Assembly: GCA_937896885.1 (NCBI GenBank)
Contig: CALBNX010000070.1
Span: 1-26,749, forward strand
Direction: 5' to 3'
Length of the DNA stretch: 26,749 nucleotides
Source: an uncultured Clostridia bacterium
GTDB taxonomy: Bacteria; Bacillota; Clostridia; Oscillospirales; Acutalibacteraceae
Shown: positions 1 through 6,687 of the stretch, one piece after another
Layout of the letters: every line of letters begins with the position of its first letter
Position numbering within the stretch: position 1 is the first letter of the stretch
Notes under the pieces: model-generated
Told to the model about the DNA's origin: nothing
Databases searched by the model: none
Seen by the model: the letters and a program-made list of their open reading frames with translations, nothing else
Made by a program: the position numbers and the translations under genes

Positions 1-54
1 ATTTAGGATCTTGTGCCGAGAGGTGTACAGGTTCGACCCCTGCTACCCGCACCA
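1..54 (+). tRNA. tRNA-Leu (UAG), 3' part only
   Basis: The window opens inside the anticodon arm. The loop TTTAGGA carries anticodon TAG, so this is a leucine tRNA. The long variable arm of class II tRNAs follows (about 13-26), then a T arm with loop TTCGACC (32-38), the acceptor 3' strand TACCCGC (44-50), discriminator A51 and an encoded CCA (52-54). The 5' half lies outside the window. The first T-stem pair (A27 with C43) is mismatched; the other four pair. Identity as Leu rests on the loop sequence, the long variable arm and the A discriminator. Confidence 0.88.
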
Positions 55-57
55 ATA

Positions 58-91
58 AAGAGGTTTCAACTTTTGTTGGTACCTCTTTTTT
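58..91 (+). terminator. Rho-independent terminator of the tRNA-Leu unit
   Basis: AGAGGT (59-64) pairs with ACCTCT (81-86), with additional inner pairing CAAC/GTTG, and a T run follows. It lies four bases after the CCA end. Confidence 0.75.
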
Positions 92-134
92 AATTACAGG
101 CAGTCGAACCTAACTGAATTCTACGATTCATAGG

Positions 135-164
135 TTGATAAATTTAACAAATATGTGATATTCT
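135..164 (+). promoter_or_regulatory. Possible sigma-A promoter for the XRE gene
   Basis: TTGATA (135-140) and TATTCT (159-164) are separated by 18 bases and lie about 21 bases upstream of the start codon. Both boxes are imperfect, so this is a weak call. Confidence 0.35.
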
Positions 165-185
165 TTTATAAAAGGTGGAATTGAT

Positions 186-905
186 ATGACTTCAAAAGAA
201 TGTGGTATTTTTATTGCAGAACTCCGTAAAGAAAACAAGCTAACACAAAAAGAACTTGCAGAAAGAATTAATGTTTCTAACAAAGCTATTTCAAGATGGG
301 AAACAGGCAAAGGTTATCCTGATGTTACTTCGCTTGTATCTTTAAGTGAATACTTTGGTGTTAGTGTAAACGAACTGTTGGCAGGTAAAAGATTAACTGT
401 TGAGAATATTAAAGAAACAACAGATGAGAATTTGATTTCTGTTTTTGAACAAGTACAAAAGAACAAAAAACAGCAAAATTTTCAAATTGCGATATACACG
501 TCTATTCTCATTGTCGTTTTACTTCCTGTACTGATAATAATAGGTAAAGAATTGTTTGTTTCAATGGCAACGCAAATACAAACGGAAAATGTAATCTCTG
601 CAGTAATTTCGACCATTGTAAGTATAGTATTATTGATTGTCGGAATTCTAATAAGAAAAGGTAATGTTTCCATTCTGCACTCACATCACTATAAAAATGT
701 TACTGATATAGGTGCATATTCAAAGGAAATGGGCAATGCTGTAATGCTGTTGTGTTTTCCCATCTGTTTCAACGGATTTATTGCATTATTTTCACATATA
801 AAAATCGTATCTATAATTGGCGCAGTATTGTTTTTTACAAGTATAATTGCTTGTACTATACACATCTTCAAAGTACAAGCAAAACATAACGGTGGCTTAT
901 TATAA
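186..905 (+). CDS. XRE-family regulator with C-terminal membrane domain
   Basis: Predicted DNA-binding transcriptional regulator of 239 residues. Residues 8-62 form a typical Cro/C1 helix-turn-helix (LTQKELAERINVSNKAISRWE), followed by a linker. The C-terminal half contains about four hydrophobic segments (near 103-123, 135-155, 182-202 and 206-228), which would tether it to the membrane. This architecture is common in Clostridia, but its ligands are mostly unknown. AAGGTGG sits 7 bases before the ATG. No terminator follows, and the next gene has its own promoter, so the gene is probably monocistronic. The target cannot be read from the sequence; an autoregulatory or nearby target is possible. 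The DNA-binding call is firm; the role is unknown. Confidence 0.85.
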   Translation: MTSKECGIFIAELRKENKLTQKELAERINVSNKAISRWETGKGYPDVTSLVSLSEYFGVSVNELLAGKRLTVENIKETTDENLISVFEQVQKNKKQQNFQIAIYTSILIVVLLPVLIIIGKELFVSMATQIQTENVISAVISTIVSIVLLIVGILIRKGNVSILHSHHYKNVTDIGAYSKEMGNAVMLLCFPICFNGFIALFSHIKIVSIIGAVLFFTSIIACTIHIFKVQAKHNGGLL

Positions 906-920
906 ATAACATTTCTATTC

Positions 921-949
921 TTGAATTAAGATAAAAAGAATGATATAAT
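921..949 (+). promoter_or_regulatory. Sigma-A promoter of the capA-like gene
   Basis: TTGAAT (921-926), a 17-base spacer and a perfect TATAAT (944-949). It ends 30 bases before the ATG at 980. Confidence 0.65.
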
Positions 950-979
950 TAATTCACTTAACTTGAAAGGGTTTTTCCT

Positions 980-2143
980 ATGAAAAGAACTACTTCATTA
1001 GTATTTACCGGCGATATTGGTTTTGACCGATATATGTACGGTAAATGGGATGATGAAAATTTAATATCAAAAGAAATTCTTGACTTTCTTCATAGTGCTG
1101 ACCATGTTATTACTAATGTTGAAGGTCCTATTGCTGTTGCCGAGCAAAATACAACTCAAAGCGGTGTTCAACAGTTATTACATACCATTGACCCAAAAGC
1201 TGTAAAAGTTCTTAAAAATATGAAATCTGATATATGGAACATCTGCAACAATCATATTATGGACGCAGGTCCATACGGTATTGAAAGCACACTTAAAATT
1301 GCAAAAGAAAATGGTGTGCAGACCATTGGTGCAGGTATGAATATTGATGAGGCAAGAAAACCTGTTATTCTCAATGAAGCCGGTGGAATTGGTATGTTTG
1401 GTGTTGGTTATCAGCGAGCTTGTAGAAAAGCAGATGTCGATAAACCTGGTTGTTACAGTTGGAGTGACCTTGACGAAATCCAGAAATCAATTAATGAGAT
1501 TAAAAAGACTTGTCGTTGGTGTATTGTTGTAGCCCACGCAGGTGAAGAATTTACTCCACTCCCTTCCCCTTACACTCGTGAAAGATATCACAAGTACTTA
1601 GAAATGGGTGCTGACATTGTTGTGGCGCATCACCCACATGTTCCAATGAATTATGAAACTGTTGGCGATAAAGTAATTTTCTATTCACTTGGTAATTTTA
1701 TTTTCGATACTGATTATCAACGTTCACAGTTTAATACTGATATTGGATTGATTATTAAACTTAACTTTACAGAAAATGAGTTTAATTTTGAGCCAATGGG
1801 ACTTAAAATTGTTCGTGGTGAAGAAAAAATAGTTAAAGATAAGTTACCACGCATATTTGTTGACGTTCAGGAAGACGAATATGAGCTTTTAGCACCGCTA
1901 TCGGCTAAAATGCTTGTTTCAGCAACAAAACGCCAAATGACCTATTTAAAGCCCGAAGAATTTAAAGGTGCAAGTGAAGAAAAATGGAAAGAGCATTTTG
2001 CAGAGCCATTAAGAACAGGTAGAGTACCTGGTGAAACACTTGATTTTTATATAATCTGTCCCCTTGCCGAAAAAGCCGAAGAAGGCAAATGGAAAGAAAG
2101 TAAATTAGAAGATTTAAAAAACTACATTTTAGAGCAGATGTAA
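980..2143 (+). CDS. CapA-family (poly-gamma-glutamate capsule-type) metallophosphatase-fold protein
   Basis: 387-residue protein of the PGA_cap/CapA family, which has a calcineurin-like phosphoesterase fold. Visible family motifs are TGDIGFDR (10-17), NVEGP (46-50), NNHIMDAG (90-97), VVAHAGEE (183-190), AHHPHVP (216-222) and SLGNFIFD (236-243). They supply the Asp, Asn and His residues expected at a dinuclear metal site. There is no signal peptide or N-terminal membrane anchor, unlike classical capsule CapA, so a cytoplasmic enzyme of unknown substrate is more likely than a capsule assembly factor. No capB or capC is nearby. GAAAGGG precedes the ATG, and the gene ends in a strong terminator shared with the convergent amidase gene. 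Family membership is clear; the reaction is not. Confidence 0.85.
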   Translation: MKRTTSLVFTGDIGFDRYMYGKWDDENLISKEILDFLHSADHVITNVEGPIAVAEQNTTQSGVQQLLHTIDPKAVKVLKNMKSDIWNICNNHIMDAGPYGIESTLKIAKENGVQTIGAGMNIDEARKPVILNEAGGIGMFGVGYQRACRKADVDKPGCYSWSDLDEIQKSINEIKKTCRWCIVVAHAGEEFTPLPSPYTRERYHKYLEMGADIVVAHHPHVPMNYETVGDKVIFYSLGNFIFDTDYQRSQFNTDIGLIIKLNFTENEFNFEPMGLKIVRGEEKIVKDKLPRIFVDVQEDEYELLAPLSAKMLVSATKRQMTYLKPEEFKGASEEKWKEHFAEPLRTGRVPGETLDFYIICPLAEKAEEGKWKESKLEDLKNYILEQM

Positions 2144-2146
2144 CAC

Positions 2147-2177
2147 AAAAGGATTGGTTCACACCAATCCTTTTTCT
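2147..2177. terminator. Terminator between convergent capA-like and amidase genes
   Basis: AAAGGATTGGT (2148-2158), loop TCAC, ACCAATCCTTT (2163-2173), with a T-rich tract on the plus side and TTTT on the minus side. It probably works in both directions. Confidence 0.8.
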
Positions 2178-2178
2178 T

Positions 2179-2664
2179 TTACCAAGTATTAACTTTTTCA
2201 ATATGCACGGGTTTTAATGAGTTATATCTATAACTATCAAGCCGTCTCATATAAGAATCATTTGTATGGGCACAAATAAGAATTTCACCATCTGTATCAA
2301 ATCCAGTAACAACAAGTGTATGATAAAGTCTTTGACCATTATTTAAAAATATAACATCACCTAATTGAATTTCACTTAATGCGGCGTCTCTGCCAACAGG
2401 TCCTACACTCTCATTTGTTTTTAAAAATCGATACAGATATTCAACACCCGACCAAGCAGGTGAACGATTATCAGGTGAAATATAATACCAACCATAATCA
2501 CGGGTATAATTCATTACACCTGCACCTGCATAAATACATTGTGATGCAAAATTTGTACAATCCCCACCTATTTCGTGAAAGTCATAATACTGAGGATTTC
2601 TTGACAACGCCCACCTTTTAGCATATTCAACTGCATTATTTCTATTATATTCAAAACTACGCAT
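2179..2664 (-). CDS. Amidase-domain (Amidase_6-like) protein
   Basis: 161-residue protein resembling the putative amidase domain of Clostridia and Bacilli, a papain/NlpC-like fold. GGDCTNFASQC (33-43) contains the likely catalytic Cys36. LYHTLVV (113-119) contains His115, and a CAHTND motif lies near 131-136. There is no signal peptide, so the protein may act in the cytoplasm or spore, or leave by another route. Substrates of this family are poorly defined; peptidoglycan or peptide amides are the usual guess. It lies downstream of the symporter gene on the same strand. Its Shine-Dalgarno (AGGGTGA) sits inside the 3' arm of an intergenic hairpin, so expression may depend on that structure opening. 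The family call is good; the function is inferred. Confidence 0.8.
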   Translation of the reverse strand: MRSFEYNRNNAVEYAKRWALSRNPQYYDFHEIGGDCTNFASQCIYAGAGVMNYTRDYGWYYISPDNRSPAWSGVEYLYRFLKTNESVGPVGRDAALSEIQLGDVIFLNNGQRLYHTLVVTGFDTDGEILICAHTNDSYMRRLDSYRYNSLKPVHIEKVNTW

Positions 2665-2701
2665 AAAAAATCACCCTGTACAGTTTATGCACAGAGTGAT
2701 T
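2665..2701 (-). terminator. Terminator-like hairpin embedding the amidase Shine-Dalgarno
   Basis: On the minus strand AATCACTCTGTG (2701-2690) pairs with TACAGGGTGATT (2680-2669) across a nine-base loop. A run of T then leads directly into the ATG at 2664. The two non-Watson-Crick positions are G·U wobbles only in the minus-strand RNA, which supports an RNA hairpin on this strand. It can end the symporter transcript, and it also masks the AGGGTGA ribosome site of the next gene. Confidence 0.7.
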
Positions 2702-2708
2702 AATATGA

Positions 2709-4103
2709 TTAATTCCAATAATCTGTTTTATGTGGTAAGTTGATATTCTTTGCCTTGAAAACTGGTTCAACGCCATCTTTACGCTGTTTTTCATAGTCTT
2801 TTAACGCTCTGTAAGCATATTTACCAAGATAAAGAATAACAGGCATATTTATAACTGTCATTGCACCCATAGTAACATCGGCAATACCCCAAAGCAAGTC
2901 AGCACTAAGTCCTGCACCAAGGAAAATGATAGCTGAAGCAACGATATAATAGACGCTCATAAATGCTTTGCTTGGCATTTTGCCGAAAATATGGAAAATA
3001 CATTTATCAACATAAAAAAGGTTGCCGATAAGTGTTGTGAATGCAAATAAAATCATTGCAACAGTTATAAAAATCGGACCAAATGTGCCAAGAGTAGTGC
3101 TTAATGCTGCTTGAACATAAGGCGCACCTGAAAGTTCCACAGATGGCTCAACGCCCGAACTCATACACATAAATGCAGTTGCAGAACAAATAAGAATTGT
3201 ATCAATAAATACTGATAACACTTGCACAAGGCCTTGCTTTACAGGGTGATTAACTTCTGCTGATGCTGATGCGTTTGGTGCAGAGCCTACACCAGCTTCA
3301 TTACTGAAAAGTCCACGCTTAATACCATACATTACACAAGAACCACTGAAACCGCCAAAAATGGCTTCAAAGTTAAATGCTTCACTAAAAATAGTTTTAA
3401 AAATGTCAGGCAGTAATCCAATATTCATAAATACAATTACAAGTGCAACAAGGATATAAGCAACACCCATAAGTGGCACAAGCGTGCTTGTAACTTTAAT
3501 TACACGCTTTCCACCACCAAAAAGACAATAACCAACAACAACGGCAACAATTAAGCCTATAATCCAAGGGGTAATTTCTGCATTATAGAAACTGTAGCCG
3601 GAAAATGTTGATTGCAAGTTATATGATGCAAGCATATTAAAGCCAAAACCATAAGTAAGAATAAGCAAAATTGAAAATACAATCGCTAATGGCTTGCAGT
3701 GTAAAGCAGTTTCGATATAATATGCAGGTCCGCCGTAGCATCCGTCAGGACCTTTTCGCTTATAAATCTGCGCGAGTGTGCTTTCAATAAATGCAGATGC
3801 ACTACCTACAATAGCGATAACCCACATCCAGAAAACTGAACCAAAACCACCAAGACAAAGTGCAGTTGAAACACCGATAATATTACCTGTACCTACACGA
3901 GATGCAGTAGAAACCATAAGTGCTTGGAATGATGAAACACCATTTTCTGGCTTTTCAAGAATAGCTCTGAATTGCTCTTTTAATAGTCTAAACTGAACAC
4001 ACTTAGTACGCAAAGTGAAATATAGTCCACCGAGTACAAGAATAACAATGAGAATGTAACTGTATAACGCATCGTTTACAGTATTGATTATTTGCTCAAA
4101 CAT
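2709..4103 (-). CDS. Sodium:alanine (amino acid) symporter, AGCS family
   Basis: 464-residue integral membrane protein with about 11 hydrophobic segments, a normal length for AlsT/DagA-type carriers. It imports alanine or glycine with sodium. Family signatures include TASRVGTGNIIGVSTA in the first third, the GLFSNEAGVGSAPNASA stretch and NHPVKQGLVQ near the middle, and the conserved GCYGGPAYYI motif. AAGGGGTA lies before the ATG at 4103, and a near-perfect sigma-A promoter precedes it. It is transcribed away from tRNA-Ser and may read into the amidase gene through a hairpin. Substrate specificity between alanine, glycine and related amino acids cannot be set from sequence alone. Confidence 0.93.
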   Translation of the reverse strand: MFEQIINTVNDALYSYILIVILVLGGLYFTLRTKCVQFRLLKEQFRAILEKPENGVSSFQALMVSTASRVGTGNIIGVSTALCLGGFGSVFWMWVIAIVGSASAFIESTLAQIYKRKGPDGCYGGPAYYIETALHCKPLAIVFSILLILTYGFGFNMLASYNLQSTFSGYSFYNAEITPWIIGLIVAVVVGYCLFGGGKRVIKVTSTLVPLMGVAYILVALVIVFMNIGLLPDIFKTIFSEAFNFEAIFGGFSGSCVMYGIKRGLFSNEAGVGSAPNASASAEVNHPVKQGLVQVLSVFIDTILICSATAFMCMSSGVEPSVELSGAPYVQAALSTTLGTFGPIFITVAMILFAFTTLIGNLFYVDKCIFHIFGKMPSKAFMSVYYIVASAIIFLGAGLSADLLWGIADVTMGAMTVINMPVILYLGKYAYRALKDYEKQRKDGVEPVFKAKNINLPHKTDYWN

Positions 4104-4130
4104 AAAATACCCCTTATATATATTGGAAAA

Positions 4131-4159
4131 ATTATATATTATGAAACAAAAAAAGTCAA
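4131..4159 (-). promoter_or_regulatory. Sigma-A promoter of the symporter gene
   Basis: On the minus strand TTGACT (4159-4154), a 17-base spacer, and TATAAT (4136-4131), 27 bases before the ATG. Confidence 0.7.
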
Positions 4160-4172
4160 ATGAATAAAAGTC

Positions 4173-4201
4173 TTGATTTTGAAACTACTTTAATATATAA
4201 T
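4173..4201 (+). promoter_or_regulatory. Sigma-A promoter of tRNA-Ser
   Basis: TTGATT (4173-4178), a 17-base spacer and TATAAT (4196-4201), 16 bases before the first tRNA base. It is divergent from the symporter promoter. Confidence 0.7.
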
Positions 4202-4217
4202 ATTGAACTGTTGATAC

Positions 4218-4310
4218 GGAGAGTTGTCCGAGCTGGTCGAAGGAGCACGACTGGAAATCGTGTAAACTGCTAAAACGGTTTCGAGGGTTCGAATCCCTTG
4301 CTCTCCGCCA
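4218..4310 (+). tRNA. tRNA-Ser (GGA)
   Basis: Complete class II tRNA of 93 bases. Acceptor GGAGAGT (4218-4224) pairs with GCTCTCC (4300-4306) with one wobble. The anticodon arm is CACGA-CTGGAAA-TCGTG with GGA at 4253-4255. A long variable arm follows, then a T arm with TTCGAAT, discriminator G and an encoded CCA. Confidence 0.96.
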
Positions 4311-4314
4311 AAAA

Positions 4315-4356
4315 AGAACTGTAATCTAATTATTTGATTGCAGTTCTATTCTTTTT
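4315..4356 (+). terminator. Terminator of tRNA-Ser
   Basis: AGAACTGTAATC (4315-4326) pairs with GATTGCAGTTCT (4336-4347), loop TAATTATTT, followed by ATTCTTTTT. The 3' arm also holds the -35 box of the next gene. Confidence 0.75.
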
Positions 4357-4366
4357 ATGATATAAT
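4338..4366 (+). promoter_or_regulatory. Sigma-A promoter nested in the tRNA-Ser terminator
   Basis: TTGCAG (4338-4343), a 17-base spacer and TATAAT (4361-4366), 27 bases before the ATG at 4394. The -35 lies in the terminator 3' arm and the spacer covers its T tract. Confidence 0.6.
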
Positions 4367-4393
4367 TATAAAAAACAAAAAGGTAAGATTATA

Positions 4394-4795
4394 ATGTTGA
4401 CAAAAATTAAGTCTTTTTTACAAGAAAATAAAATTAGTTATACTGAAAAACCTATAAAAATTGCTGATAATGATGTATTACAAATACGATTTGAATTAAA
4501 GAAAATTTTCAAAAAATATTACAACTTGTTTTTTATTGAATCTAACAATATGAATGAGATAGAAAACATAGTTGTCCTTTTATCAGAAAAAGAAGAACTA
4601 TTTTCAACTTATGTATATCTGTTTTGCAAAACAGAACTTGAAATGAGCAATGATAAATTAACTTATATTGGAGCAAATGGAAATCAAATTATAGATTGTA
4701 TTTATTATGATGAAGCATTAAAAGATTTAAAATATAACAATGATGCTGATACACCCAAAATTATAAAACAACTTATTAAATATTTTACAGCATAA
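4394..4795 (+). CDS. Small hypothetical protein
   Basis: I do not recognise this 133-residue protein. It is lysine- and asparagine-rich, soluble, and without a signal peptide, membrane segment or clear motif. It reads as a mixed alpha/beta protein, with an N-terminal amphipathic helix (MLTKIKSFLQENK), a central hydrophobic strand (NIVVLLSEK) and a C-terminal helix ending IKQLIKYFTA. The single cysteines (near 79 and 102) form no motif. AAGGTAAG precedes the ATG, a good promoter lies upstream and a long perfect terminator lies downstream, so it looks like a genuine monocistronic gene. Its AT content is high even for this window. It stands alone between tRNA-Ser and the convergent aconitase X genes, which gives no clue to function. 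Confidence 0.75.
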   Translation: MLTKIKSFLQENKISYTEKPIKIADNDVLQIRFELKKIFKKYYNLFFIESNNMNEIENIVVLLSEKEELFSTYVYLFCKTELEMSNDKLTYIGANGNQIIDCIYYDEALKDLKYNNDADTPKIIKQLIKYFTA

Positions 4796-4830
4796 AAACG
4801 AGCATATCACAATTGATATGCTCGTTTTTT
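4794..4830. terminator. Bidirectional terminator
   Basis: AAAAACGAGCATATCA (4794-4809), loop CAAT, and TGATATGCTCGTTTTT (4814-4829) form a perfect 16-bp stem with T runs on both strands. It separates the small plus-strand gene from the convergent aconitase X pair. Confidence 0.9.
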
Positions 4831-4838
4831 ATAATTAA

Positions 4839-5279
4839 TTATTCAACTGTTACTGTTCCGTCTTCGTAAACTGTGATTTTGTCACCTGTTTTTACTGTGT
4901 TAAGGAACTCTTCACCAAGACAGTCAACTGTTGGCATTGGAGTATCTGTCCAAACTGAACCGATAATTGCACCTGCTGCTGCGAGTGAGTCAATATGCTC
5001 TGAGAAAAGCATACAAGCAGGACAGCGTTCCATAACCTTTGCACAATAAAGAACAAGACCACCTGTTGTTGAACCGATTGTCTGTGGAAGACAAAGCGCT
5101 GTGCCTACCATTGGTTTTTCGTAAATGTCAGTGTTGTTCTGGTCACCACATTTTGCCTGCTTATCGCCAAACTGAAGTGCACCCTGAAAAGAAGCAAGAG
5201 TATTGAAACCACCGTGTGAAACAAGAGCAGTAGCTGTTGCTTTGCCCGGTACTACGGGACGACCTTTAAATGTTTTCAT
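4839..5279 (-). CDS. Aconitase X small (swivel) subunit
   Basis: 146-residue protein of the DUF126/aconitase X swivel family. It forms the phosphohistidine-like swivel domain that completes the aconitase X active site with the large subunit. Typical features are the opening FKGRPVVPGKATATALV, the glycine-rich SHGGFNTLASF, and PQTIGSTTGGLVLYCA near the middle with the conserved Ser/Thr cluster. The frame is open further upstream, but the ATG at 5279 is preferred: AAAGGAGG lies 9 bases before it and the family begins here. It starts one base after the large-subunit stop, so the two are co-translated. Bacterial members act as cis-3-hydroxy-L-proline dehydratases and archaeal ones dehydrate phosphomevalonate; the bacterial activity is more likely here. 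Confidence 0.88.
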   Translation of the reverse strand: MKTFKGRPVVPGKATATALVSHGGFNTLASFQGALQFGDKQAKCGDQNNTDIYEKPMVGTALCLPQTIGSTTGGLVLYCAKVMERCPACMLFSEHIDSLAAAGAIIGSVWTDTPMPTVDCLGEEFLNTVKTGDKITVYEDGTVTVE

Positions 5280-5280
5280 T

Positions 5281-6561
5281 TTATTTTGCCTCCTTTGTAA
5301 TGATGTCAAGAATTTCTTCGCTTGTATAGTAACGAGATGTTGTATATGTACGAAGTTTATTTGAGTTTGTGATTACAGGCATTTTCTTTGCAAGTGGGTT
5401 GTTCATATACATAAGTGGACAAATGTAGCTAAGTACAACACCTGTTGACTGAAGTTTAGCATATAAATCAGTCTTTTTGAATTCGTCACAAACTGCTGGA
5501 GGAGCTGTAAATACTGTAGGGATTAAAACTTTTTTAAGTCCGTTCTTTTGAAGAGCGTCATAAACATCGTTTGTCCACTCTTTAAGCTGAGCCATTGTCA
5601 TATGTGGGCAACCTACGAAGCAAAGTTTAGGAGTTGCATCAGGGTTCTTCCACATAACAGGATATGAAGCCTTAACTCTTTCAAGTTCAGCATCATCAAT
5701 AACATAAACCTGTGCATTTTCAGCAACGAGTGAGTCACCCATTTCAACTGCTTCAGGTGTAAGACCATCAATGTGGAAAAGGCCAACTGCACCGTTTGAT
5801 GCACAAGCAGCACCAAAGTCTTTAAGATATGCTTTTGCATCATCGTTAAGGTCATTGCCGAGCCATTCCGTCATACCTTTAACAAATGGAACATCTTCCA
5901 TAACTTTCATACCGATTGCAGAACCAAGAATCTGTGCTTCAGGCTTCTTTGAGCATTTAACTTCGATAACCCATGTTGCTTTTCTGCCTTCATCTGTAAG
6001 AAGTCCAAAATAAGGAACAAAGCCTGCGATTGAGCCCATCATTTCGATGATACCTGAGTTACGGTTGCAACGAGCACCGATAACTGAGTTTGCATAAGCA
6101 ACAGCACTTGATTCAGCCCAAGAAAGAATATCACCTTTTTTTGGTGTGTTGCCTACTTCATCAAGGTAGCAAGCACAAGTATAAGCGTCGTCGTTCAAAA
6201 GCCCCATTTTACGAAGTTGTTCATTATATGAATCCTGCTTTGAATACATAAATTTTTTGAAAACAAAGTTTTTAAGGAAATCTGATGGAACATTTGGGTC
6301 AAATGGTTTTGGGTCAACAGAGAATTTCTGTTTTGAAACAACACCAGCATTTAAAAGCTGGTCCATCAAATCAAAAACAGGAGTCATCATTTTAAGACCG
6401 AAACTTGTAACAAGATGTCCCTTTTCACTTGTAACGGGAACCATTTTTTCTGCGCCGAATGTTTCGCCGTACATAACAAGTGTTTTCATAACTTTAGCCA
6501 TAACTTCGCCTTGTTCACCGTTGAGCAAAGCTTGTTGTTCAGCTGTAAGCTGCATTGCCAT
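5281..6561 (-). CDS. Aconitase X large (catalytic) subunit
   Basis: 426-residue protein of the DUF521/aconitase X catalytic family, an iron-sulfur hydro-lyase related to aconitase. Cysteines in the expected surroundings are TCACYLDEVGN, IGARCNRNSG and the C-terminal VGCPHMTMAQL; these probably include the cluster ligands. The start is ATG at 6561 (MAMQLTAEQ), six bases after AGAGGTG; an upstream in-frame GTG overlaps that site and is rejected. It forms a two-gene operon with the small subunit downstream, which is the split bacterial arrangement. The known bacterial reaction converts cis-3-hydroxy-L-proline to pyrroline-2-carboxylate. No reductase, racemase or hydroxyproline transporter is adjacent, so the substrate is inferred from family only. 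Confidence 0.9.
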   Translation of the reverse strand: MAMQLTAEQQALLNGEQGEVMAKVMKTLVMYGETFGAEKMVPVTSEKGHLVTSFGLKMMTPVFDLMDQLLNAGVVSKQKFSVDPKPFDPNVPSDFLKNFVFKKFMYSKQDSYNEQLRKMGLLNDDAYTCACYLDEVGNTPKKGDILSWAESSAVAYANSVIGARCNRNSGIIEMMGSIAGFVPYFGLLTDEGRKATWVIEVKCSKKPEAQILGSAIGMKVMEDVPFVKGMTEWLGNDLNDDAKAYLKDFGAACASNGAVGLFHIDGLTPEAVEMGDSLVAENAQVYVIDDAELERVKASYPVMWKNPDATPKLCFVGCPHMTMAQLKEWTNDVYDALQKNGLKKVLIPTVFTAPPAVCDEFKKTDLYAKLQSTGVVLSYICPLMYMNNPLAKKMPVITNSNKLRTYTTSRYYTSEEILDIITKEAK

Positions 6562-6596
6562 GTTAAGCACCTCTTTAATAATTTATTAACATTTAT

Positions 6597-6625
6597 AGTT
6601 TACTATCAATAATCACAAGTGTCAA
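6597..6625 (-). promoter_or_regulatory. Probable sigma-A promoter of the aconitase X operon
   Basis: On the minus strand a perfect TTGACA (6625-6620), a 17-base spacer and TAAACT (6602-6597), about 35 bases before the ATG. The -10 matches four of six positions. Confidence 0.5.
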
Positions 6626-6651
6626 TGATAATTTGTTAATTTTTTGACAGA

Positions 6652-6682
6652 AAACAACAAAAGCGGGATTTTACTCCCGCTC
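6652..6682 (-). terminator. Terminator of the cotJ operon
   Basis: On the minus strand AGCGGGA (6681-6675), loop GTAAAA, TCCCGCT (6668-6662), then TTTTGTTGTTTT. Confidence 0.75.
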
Positions 6683-6687
6683 ATGTT

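Noticed and set aside
980..2143. Capsule (poly-gamma-glutamate) synthesis locus
   Set aside because: The CapA-like protein lacks a membrane anchor and there is no capB, capC or capE nearby.
4839..5309. Longer aconitase X small subunit starting at 5,309
   Set aside because: The extra N-terminus is encoded by the end of the large-subunit gene and lacks a ribosome site; the ATG at 5,279 has AAAGGAGG and fits the family.
5613..5855. Opposite- or other-frame open frames inside aconitase X, glgP, malQ and deo genes
   Set aside because: They overlap conserved genes, lack ribosome sites and domains, and show codon use expected of shadow frames.
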